A stretch of 64,000 bases of DNA from the NCBI GenBank assembly GCA_046048875.1, contig JBJOFG010000003.1, positions 67,760-131,759 on the forward strand, read 5' to 3'. This DNA is from CAIZGX01 sp046048875. GTDB lineage: Bacteria > Bacteroidota > Bacteroidia > Flavobacteriales_D > Sanyastnellaceae. Below are positions 58,801 to 64,000 of this stretch, one piece after another. Each line of letters starts with the position of its first letter. The stretch's first letter is position 1. The notes under the pieces are model-generated. The model saw only the letters and a list, made by a program, of their open reading frames with translations, ran no database searches and had not been told where the DNA came from. The position numbers and the translations under genes were made by a program.

Positions 58801-61494
58801 CATTATTTCACCGATGATAAGTTTGTATTTGTAAAGGCCTTAATTCAATTCAGGCTGAAAAATACAAATGAAGAGTTTTATGAGTATGTGCCGGGTTATT
58901 ACGAAATAGCCGAGGTAAATGGTCAAAGAGATATAGGTGTAGTTGAGCACAATGGAGTACCCTATGGCTATGTTAGATTTCAATCAGTAAAGTTCAAAGA
59001 CAACGGAGGCGAAGATAAGTACTCACCCATCACAAAGGCTGGTTTACAATTCGCAAGAATGAACTTAACAAAGCAGGTTATGCAGTCAACAACTGAAGGT
59101 GGAAACGCTTCTCAGATATTGTTAGCGATGAAAGATGCAGCCGGAAGTTTGTTGGAATTTTTTAAAAATCCAAATACCCACTTGTACAACGACCACCAAG
59201 CTCAGAAGCTTGTAACCATTCGATCGCAAATCCGCGTGAGAGAAGTAAATTCATGTAAGTTGGGGGGTGGACACCGCGTGAAAAGAATTCTAATCAACGA
59301 TAATTGGGAAGAGCTTAGCGACATTTCAGGAAGTAGTATGACCTATGGTCAGGAATATAATTATACAACGTCGCTTAGCAAAACCAATTCAACAAGAATA
59401 AGTTCAGGTGTAGCTCAATACGAACCTCAAGTTGGCGCAGAGGAGAACCCATTTCATCAACCTGTTTTTTATGATGTAAAATTCAAAGGTGTGCCTGACG
59501 AACAGTTTTTTCATGATGATCCAATTGGTGAAATGCTTTACCCAATGGCTTCAGTAGGTTATTCGGAAGTTAGAGTGAATAACCTGAGTCGTGAAAATGT
59601 GTCTCACAATGCCACGGGGTTTGTTGTTCAAAAGTTCTATACAGCAAAGGATTTTCCAATAATTGCCGACAGAACGATTTTAAATTCTTATCGCGACCGT
59701 ACGCCGAATTTTAGTCTTCAACTTTTATCCAATTTTAAATCACACAAAGATTATTATACAGGTTCTCAAGGGTTTTATGTTGAAATGAACGACATGCATG
59801 GTAAGCCAATGTCCCAGGAAGTTTATGCTGAAGGAGCAACGACACCAAAGTCTTTTGTAAAGTATGAATACAAATTAAACGAGTTGCCAAGTGCAAGCAA
59901 TAGAAGTAAATTAGATAATCTAGTGACCGTTGTGAATGGAAATGGATCCATTCAAAACAATCGCGAATTAGGAGTTGTATTCGACGCTTATGGCTATGAA
60001 TCAGAGCAAAACTCCGTTTCGAATGTTTGCAGTGTTTCGCCGAATGTCGATGTGATTGCCTTGCCTTTTGGTCCGTTTCTTATTCCGTCTTTGTGGTTCT
60101 CGGGTTCATTTGAGAAGAAACAATTCCGATCCATGACATTAACGAAGGTTGTTCAACGATTTGGTTTGTTGGAGAGGACGATTGCATCGGATGTTGGAAG
60201 TTATGTTGAAACCGAGAATTTGGCATATGATGCTGAATCTGGACAACCCATACTTACCCGTGTTACCACAAATTTCAAAGATGAGGTTTACAACTTAACC
60301 ATTCCTGCTTATTGGAAATACGATCAAATGAATTCTGCTGCGAAGAATATTGGCATGCAAGAAAATTTGAGTTTCGATGGAGTAGGAAAGGCTGTAACCT
60401 ACAGTGCGAAGAATTATTACACCGAAGGAGATGAGCTTGCATTAACTGGCGGTTCTTTGAGCAACCCAGTGCGTGTTTGGATAATTCAAGTTGCCGATAA
60501 TTTTGTGCAGGCAGTAGACAAGTTTGGTCACGCCGTGCTTTGTCAAAATGTAAAAGCGAAGGTTGTTCGAAGTGGCTACAGAAATATGCAAGGGGCAGCC
60601 ATGCAATCCATAACAACTCGAGTCAACCCAATTAATTTGTTAGCAACAAATATTTATTCGAAAGTTATTCAAGCATCGGCAATTGAATACAGCAACGATT
60701 GGCAAACGCAATGCAATTGCTTCAACGATGAGAATGGAAACTTAACGACAACGAATCCATTCATTCTTGGAATAAGAGGTTCTTGGAAACCGTCTAAATC
60801 TTATAGCTATTTGACAGAGCGCACCCAGAGTGATTTTAACAACAGCACGAATGTCCGTGAAGATGGCTACTTCAAATCCTTTACGCCGTTCTATAAGATT
60901 TCTTCAAATGGAATTTGGGAAATTGATACGCGAAATTGGACGTTCTCATCTGCTATTAGCCGATTCGGACCACAAGGGCAAGAGTTGGAAAACAAAGATG
61001 CGCTGAATAGATATAGTAGCGCAAGATTTGTTAATCATCAGTCTCTTCCATCAGCAGTCGCGGCAAATACGGCGTACAATGAATTCATGTACGACAATTT
61101 TGAATTTAACGGAACAAACTGTGACGATCAGCAATACACGGCGTCTGGTTCAGGTTTTTCTCGATCTTCGGAAAAATCACACACGGGTATATATGCTTTG
61201 AAAGTACAAAATACCACAGGTATGATAATGCAGGGAAGTCATCAAACAATTTGCGACGTAAACGAATGTAACTTAAATGTGAATTTTGTTTCGAGTGCGG
61301 GTGGTCACAACGTTGTTGTTACCGGTGGAACTCCTATTTATACTTACAATATTGGAAGTGTGAATACAACAGGTAATTCTCCGACGTATTCAAATTGTGG
61401 ACAGCTTGTTATTCCTTCAGCTGTTCAAAGCGCAACAATTACAGTGACCGATGCAACTGGTTGTGCAGTTACCGCAACATATGTTTCAAATTAA
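55801..61494 (+). CDS. Giant exported surface protein (SpvB/Tc-like N-terminal region)
   Basis: A 1,897-residue protein with a signal peptide (LIARVVLLCMLLQLGLPTFS). The mature start carries a motif common to very large Bacteroidota surface proteins: QSFTPIGTSDMVDPFSGDFN, then GYPVNIAYHAGITPDQEASW and VGLGWNINVGATTRALQGLP. This resembles the SpvB/TcB-type start of Rhs-Tc toxins, but no YD repeats or toxin domain follow. The long middle is beta-rich. The end (about 1750-1897) has a carbohydrate-binding-like region and a SprB-like segment (NVVVTGGTPIYTYNIGSVNT). No T9SS sorting domain is seen, so another route to the surface is needed, perhaps the operon-encoded barrel. Confidence 0.75.
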   Translation: MKQIEQNTSTRTRLIARVVLLCMLLQLGLPTFSWALTSGPSQPEVQSFTPIGTSDMVDPFSGDFNYNIPLIDVDGYPVNIAYHAGITPDQEASWVGLGWNINVGATTRALQGLPDDFNGDEVEHKLSMLPNETWGLGISASYEVELFGNSNILDSELGVKPSINLYHNNYTGWGFSFSVGLGVAAPKYGLTAKLGVSGSNTDGASIQPSLVAGRTYGGEGESKNNTSISFGGSFNTRAGLKSLGITASTKSESLRKNGKNKDYSSNYSADHAAYTWTFGMPTYTPVRKQDLHSYSFRFSIAGGSEATGFFQNYGLNGSYSRGTIKQKTLNTPSFGYFYSENAGKADQRDFNVNDGGSFNPASDVLPMTNYTYDVFSISGQGASGNFRPMRNQLEMLSEPETFITSSVSGDVAVEVGGGFAFHGGLDVSVSSDEGYSGRWSSSNGLTRSNFSNSGQAPDKKFESFNFREASELAVLEDDQRFNELGGFRNAAFGLDHNGRFSTSGNDRIVSDLSSNSLTNSRRTSRMKRASQFTFLTMGESKDFAVQTDVFNDAGLNDKPNHHMGEVTYTSADGARYVYGLPAYVHNQLDVTFSVGSDMQGNGGLTGNESTGIVTYDDNDDTDLNGKGYDHYMSSTKMPAYAHSHMLTSILSSDYVDSDNIAGPSDNDLGAYTTFGYTRVADFKFRHPYGEKSANYNSGLKSISYDDKASYQYGEKDLYFLNKIETKNYIALFVLEDRLDGLGVLNKDGAKNAGVKQKCLKEIRLYAKSQFDGSGNLLSGESPIKTVHFEYDYSLCQNSPNSDATTHGKLTLRKIYFTYSNSNKAKFSSYNFYYAGETTSGGAMNSELNPDYNAMAYDRWGTYKPNNGASTWSYNSTSLSNSENPYTPQDKNLADKYAAVWALSAIRLPSGGFIQIEYEADDYAYVQDKDAMRMMEIVGTSSTIGSPNIDIDIQNSSPGAVIISDQSSADVEFQFNRYIIFNLQKKKINGQETSEYDEDIQHYFTDDKFVFVKALIQFRLKNTNEEFYEYVPGYYEIAEVNGQRDIGVVEHNGVPYGYVRFQSVKFKDNGGEDKYSPITKAGLQFARMNLTKQVMQSTTEGGNASQILLAMKDAAGSLLEFFKNPNTHLYNDHQAQKLVTIRSQIRVREVNSCKLGGGHRVKRILINDNWEELSDISGSSMTYGQEYNYTTSLSKTNSTRISSGVAQYEPQVGAEENPFHQPVFYDVKFKGVPDEQFFHDDPIGEMLYPMASVGYSEVRVNNLSRENVSHNATGFVVQKFYTAKDFPIIADRTILNSYRDRTPNFSLQLLSNFKSHKDYYTGSQGFYVEMNDMHGKPMSQEVYAEGATTPKSFVKYEYKLNELPSASNRSKLDNLVTVVNGNGSIQNNRELGVVFDAYGYESEQNSVSNVCSVSPNVDVIALPFGPFLIPSLWFSGSFEKKQFRSMTLTKVVQRFGLLERTIASDVGSYVETENLAYDAESGQPILTRVTTNFKDEVYNLTIPAYWKYDQMNSAAKNIGMQENLSFDGVGKAVTYSAKNYYTEGDELALTGGSLSNPVRVWIIQVADNFVQAVDKFGHAVLCQNVKAKVVRSGYRNMQGAAMQSITTRVNPINLLATNIYSKVIQASAIEYSNDWQTQCNCFNDENGNLTTTNPFILGIRGSWKPSKSYSYLTERTQSDFNNSTNVREDGYFKSFTPFYKISSNGIWEIDTRNWTFSSAISRFGPQGQELENKDALNRYSSARFVNHQSLPSAVAANTAYNEFMYDNFEFNGTNCDDQQYTASGSGFSRSSEKSHTGIYALKVQNTTGMIMQGSHQTICDVNECNLNVNFVSSAGGHNVVVTGGTPIYTYNIGSVNTTGNSPTYSNCGQLVIPSAVQSATITVTDATGCAVTATYVSN

Positions 61495-61503
61495 TTATTG
61501 AAT

Positions 61504-63123
61504 ATGCAATTCTCCAAAAAAGTAATTTATTCGATTTGCCTGTTATTGTTCTCGAATGTTTTGCAAGCACAAATTCCATGGACACATGGTACACTTTACG
61601 ATGGTTTAAACACTCCGAATGTTATTGATACTTTGTTCTCCGATATGCAATACGTCGAAGGATATCAACTTTGTAACAACACCGTAAATGTTCAAACAAT
61701 AAACGATACCAATGATTTTCACCGCACGGTTCAATGGTACAGTTTTAAATACCAAGGTGAGCCAGATTTGAATCTGTCCTTCTCTGCGAATCTTTGCGGA
61801 ACTTCGTCCTTATTCGTAAACTCAGACTCTCTGTATTTATACGGACCTTTTGAATCAATTGAAGAAGCTTCAATTAGCGAGAATCTCCCACTTGCTACTC
61901 AGCAGAATGCTTTGAGTATTAATTCTTTTGGGGGCGCTTTCTTATCCACGCTTTCAAACGGTTATTATTTCGTAAAATATGTTCTTGATTCCAAATTTGG
62001 AGGAACGGTTAATTTGTGCACAAGCGCAACAATGACAGGAGGAAGTTGTCTCCCTATCATACAATGTGAATCAAATCTGACCGCCATTTCTTCCGATGAA
62101 TACCGTTTGTGTAATTCCATGTCGTGTGATGAGAACTTAACCATCTGTGACGACAATCAAAGATTGTTTTGGTTTTATGATCCTTCGTGTAGTCACACAA
62201 ATGAAGTTCATCGTTTGTGGTTATCTACACAAATTTCCAATCCATCGAGTTTTGGTTTGTCCATTGACTTCGTAAATAATTTTCCAATCGACTGGAAAGC
62301 TCCAATAATTGAAGTGAATTTTTATCCGACTAATTCGTTTTTAGGAAATTGTAGCGGAATCGATTGCAACGGTTCAGGAATTCATTGTTCAGTAGGAAGT
62401 GAATCCTGGGATTACAGCTCTTCCTACGGCGCATTATCCGCTGGCGATTATTTGGTTGAAATTGTTTGGTCTACATCAGGACATCCGAAGAATCAATGCA
62501 ACATTGCAAGTGTTGTGAAATTTTCAGGAGTGAGTTGCCCAGAGCAAATATTTTTAAGCGATTGGGGATTTTCATTGAATGAAGATGGAAATGTATCCAT
62601 TGGTGAAAATAGCTATTGTGAAAATTGCTTGCCCCGTTTAATGCCTGAGCCATCTAAGAAATATGTCATGGAAGCATGGGTATCACAAGGAATCATTCCT
62701 TTCGGTAGTCAAACTTTAACTCATCCACGAATGCATGTCTATGTGCATCATTCGGGGTCTTCAACGGTTGATTCGTATTCGGTAACTCCGAGTACGGTTC
62801 ATCCGATTGTAGACGATTGGCAATTGGTTACGTTGGAATTCACTACGCCTATCGATATTGATTACGTCGACGTTGCCCTTTCTTCTGACGATGGTTCAAT
62901 TGTTTACTTCGATGATATTCGTTTTTTTCCGTTCGATGGAAGTATGAAAACTTATGTCTATGATCCCGTTAATCTCCGTTTTGTTGCGGAATTAGATGAA
63001 AGACATTTTGCGACGTTTTATGAATATGACGAAGAAGGGAAGTTAATGCGAGTAAAGAAAGAAACTGAACGTGGTGTTATGACTATTCAAGAAACTCACA
63101 ACAGTACAATTAAACAGCCATAA
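61504..63123 (+). CDS. Exported protein; possible detached C-terminal part of the giant protein
   Basis: About 539 residues from the ATG at 61504 (signal FSKKVIYSICLLLFSNVLQA). The first ~400 residues are Cys-rich and beta-rich (many CxxxC-like pairs such as CNSMSCDENLTICDD). The last ~70 (SIVYFDDIRFFPFDGSMKTY, VYDPVNLRFVAELDERHFAT, then EYDEEGKLMRVKKETERG) match the end module of the large Rhs-like Bacteroidota proteins, with a single YD-type repeat. It begins nine bases after the 1,897-residue gene, so it may be its partner or a split part of it. Confidence 0.72.
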   Translation: MQFSKKVIYSICLLLFSNVLQAQIPWTHGTLYDGLNTPNVIDTLFSDMQYVEGYQLCNNTVNVQTINDTNDFHRTVQWYSFKYQGEPDLNLSFSANLCGTSSLFVNSDSLYLYGPFESIEEASISENLPLATQQNALSINSFGGAFLSTLSNGYYFVKYVLDSKFGGTVNLCTSATMTGGSCLPIIQCESNLTAISSDEYRLCNSMSCDENLTICDDNQRLFWFYDPSCSHTNEVHRLWLSTQISNPSSFGLSIDFVNNFPIDWKAPIIEVNFYPTNSFLGNCSGIDCNGSGIHCSVGSESWDYSSSYGALSAGDYLVEIVWSTSGHPKNQCNIASVVKFSGVSCPEQIFLSDWGFSLNEDGNVSIGENSYCENCLPRLMPEPSKKYVMEAWVSQGIIPFGSQTLTHPRMHVYVHHSGSSTVDSYSVTPSTVHPIVDDWQLVTLEFTTPIDIDYVDVALSSDDGSIVYFDDIRFFPFDGSMKTYVYDPVNLRFVAELDERHFATFYEYDEEGKLMRVKKETERGVMTIQETHNSTIKQP

Positions 63124-63124
63124 A

Positions 63125-63841
63125 ATGATACGGTCTTTCTCTTTTGCATTGTTGTTTTTTTTCTGCGTATTGGTTTATGCTCAAACCGAGCGAGAAATAA
63201 CGCCGTCAGAAGCAAGAGTTTTTTTTAAAGAAATGGCAGAGCAATATCAATCTGCTTGGTCGTTTCAAACAAATTACAAATCTTTTGCAGGAGAGTCGTC
63301 GAATTCCGCTTTGGAAGAATTTAAAGGCATTGGAGAAATGAGTCCAACAGCCAGTTATTACGAATTTCCTGGAACCAAAGTTTATTCGAATGAATCTTGG
63401 GTCATTCAGATTATTGAGGAAGAAAATAAGATTTATATTTTGAAAAATAAATCGCAACAATCGAATTGGTTGGAAAAGCAATTTGATGAATACTTAAACT
63501 ACACCTCCAAGATTATTCAAAAATCGAAAAGCAACGGGTTCAAACAAATTGTACTTTTTTTTAACGAGCCTTTTAAGTTAGAAAGAGCGGAATACGGCGT
63601 TGATACCTACGGGAGAATATCAAGTTTCACCATGGTTTCAAGGTATTCAAGTCCATTAATAGATGGTGATTTTTCAGAGGAGAATTTTCAAAAGTCGAAG
63701 ATGACGATTGATTATTTCAATTACAAAAAAGTAGATGTTTTAACACATCAAGTTTCTGATGTTGTCACGAGAATTAACGATCGTTGGATTGGAAATGGAG
63801 TTTATAAAAATTTTGAAATTACTGAATTAGCAAATTTTTAA
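63125..63841 (+). CDS. Exported protein, LolA-like shape
   Basis: A 238-residue exported protein (signal RSFSFALLFFFCVLVYAQ). EREITPSEARVFFKEMAEQY and FKGIGEMSPTASYYEFPGTK are followed by beta strands (WVIQIIEEENKIYILKN, FKQIVLFFNEPFKLERAEYG). The half-barrel-like pattern brings LolA-type lipoprotein carriers to mind, but no signature confirms this. It starts one base after the preceding stop and is part of the operon. Confidence 0.65.
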   Translation: MIRSFSFALLFFFCVLVYAQTEREITPSEARVFFKEMAEQYQSAWSFQTNYKSFAGESSNSALEEFKGIGEMSPTASYYEFPGTKVYSNESWVIQIIEEENKIYILKNKSQQSNWLEKQFDEYLNYTSKIIQKSKSNGFKQIVLFFNEPFKLERAEYGVDTYGRISSFTMVSRYSSPLIDGDFSEENFQKSKMTIDYFNYKKVDVLTHQVSDVVTRINDRWIGNGVYKNFEITELANF

Positions 63842-63842
63842 T

Positions 63843-64000
63843 ATGAAGTCATTTTTACGTCGTTGGTTTTTTATAATCACCCTCCTCATCCCATCTTTTT
63901 CGATCTTCTCTCAGTACCCGCCTGTTACACAACGGTTGCAGTATTCTGCGTCGTTGGGCGATGTAGTTGTTAGCTCCAACCAACAGGTTCAGTTGCCGAG
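63843..64000 (+). CDS. Exported protein, N-terminal fragment
   Basis: An ATG at 63843, one base after the previous stop, opens a frame that runs off the right edge. The visible 52 codons encode a signal peptide (SFLRRWFFIITLLIPSFSIF, cleaved near FSQ) followed by YPPVTQRLQYSASLGDVVVS. It continues the large surface operon. Function is unknown. Confidence 0.75.
   Translation, partial: MKSFLRRWFFIITLLIPSFSIFSQYPPVTQRLQYSASLGDVVVSSNQQVQLP

Noticed and set aside
55801..61494. Rhs/polymorphic toxin
   Set aside because: The N-terminal motif recalls SpvB/Tc proteins, but YD repeats, the Rhs core protease motif and a C-terminal toxin domain are all missing, so a toxin call is not supported.

Overview
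The window comes from a Bacteroidota chromosome, most likely of the order Flavobacteriales. Evidence for this: two giant secreted proteins end in the gliding-motility/type IX secretion C-terminal domain (CHU_C), a third ends in a type A T9SS sorting domain, several promoters carry the Bacteroidota -7 box (TAnnTTTG or its TAnnTTCG variant), the Lgt is of the long Bacteroidota type, and Bacteroidota-restricted families occur throughout. The organism uses TTG starts repeatedly (clearest at 2418, 24959 and 51506), and several promoters lie so close to the start codon that the mRNAs should be nearly leaderless.

Layout. 1-2.3 kb: two exported proteins on the minus strand and a tandem pair of FKBP-type prolyl isomerases. 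2.4-10.3 kb: two related CHU_C adhesin-like proteins flanking a minus-strand operon of DinB-fold protein, NRDE-family protein and ATP-grasp enzyme. 10.3-20.4 kb: housekeeping and regulatory genes (DUF2721, sensor kinase, DUF58 protein, sirtuin, biotin carboxylase, two ECF sigma/anti-sigma modules, Nudix hydrolase, Aat). 20.4-31.6 kb: a T9SS-exported vanadium-haloperoxidase-like enzyme, PhoH ATPase, a DUF62 SAM hydrolase, a small molybdopterin group (moeA, moaA), a 2OG-Fe(II) oxygenase, a 57-residue small protein, Lgt and thioredoxin. 31.7-45.9 kb: two TonB-dependent receptors, YceI, a PHP-type phosphatase, an Old Yellow Enzyme with a divergent HxlR regulator, a GreA-like protein and several hypothetical genes separated by unusual intergenic repeats.

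45.9-51.4 kb looks like an accessory island. A tRNA-Ser(UGA) is followed by a terminator, a 13-bp-arm inverted repeat, a tyrosine integrase of the Bacteroidota type (first catalytic Arg replaced by Ala), an excisionase-like HTH gene, an unknown CxC protein, and then minus-strand cargo: a DUF5343 protein overlapping a Swt1-type HEPN protein with an intact RxxxxH motif, and a FRG-domain protein. A 47-bp imperfect direct repeat brackets the DUF5343/HEPN pair. This pair is a good candidate for an undescribed toxin-antitoxin or phage-defence unit.

51.5-64 kb is one tightly packed operon of at least eight genes, nearly all with signal peptides or a lipobox: a barrel-like protein with a coiled coil, a TANFOR-like protein, an OmpH/Skp-like chaperone, a lipoprotein, a 1,897-residue surface protein, a 541-residue protein that may be its detached C-terminal part, and two more exported proteins (the last cut by the window edge). 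It looks like a dedicated cell-surface secretion/assembly system with no obvious described counterpart.

The most unusual sequence signal is a family of intergenic arrays in which a constant linker (mostly CGAATG) alternates with tiny palindromes of differing sequence that nearly always have a three-base loop. They occur at six or more sites between 10 and 45 kb, grade into a 28-bp tandem repeat family, and a related hairpin repeat has expanded inside a predicted anti-sigma gene.
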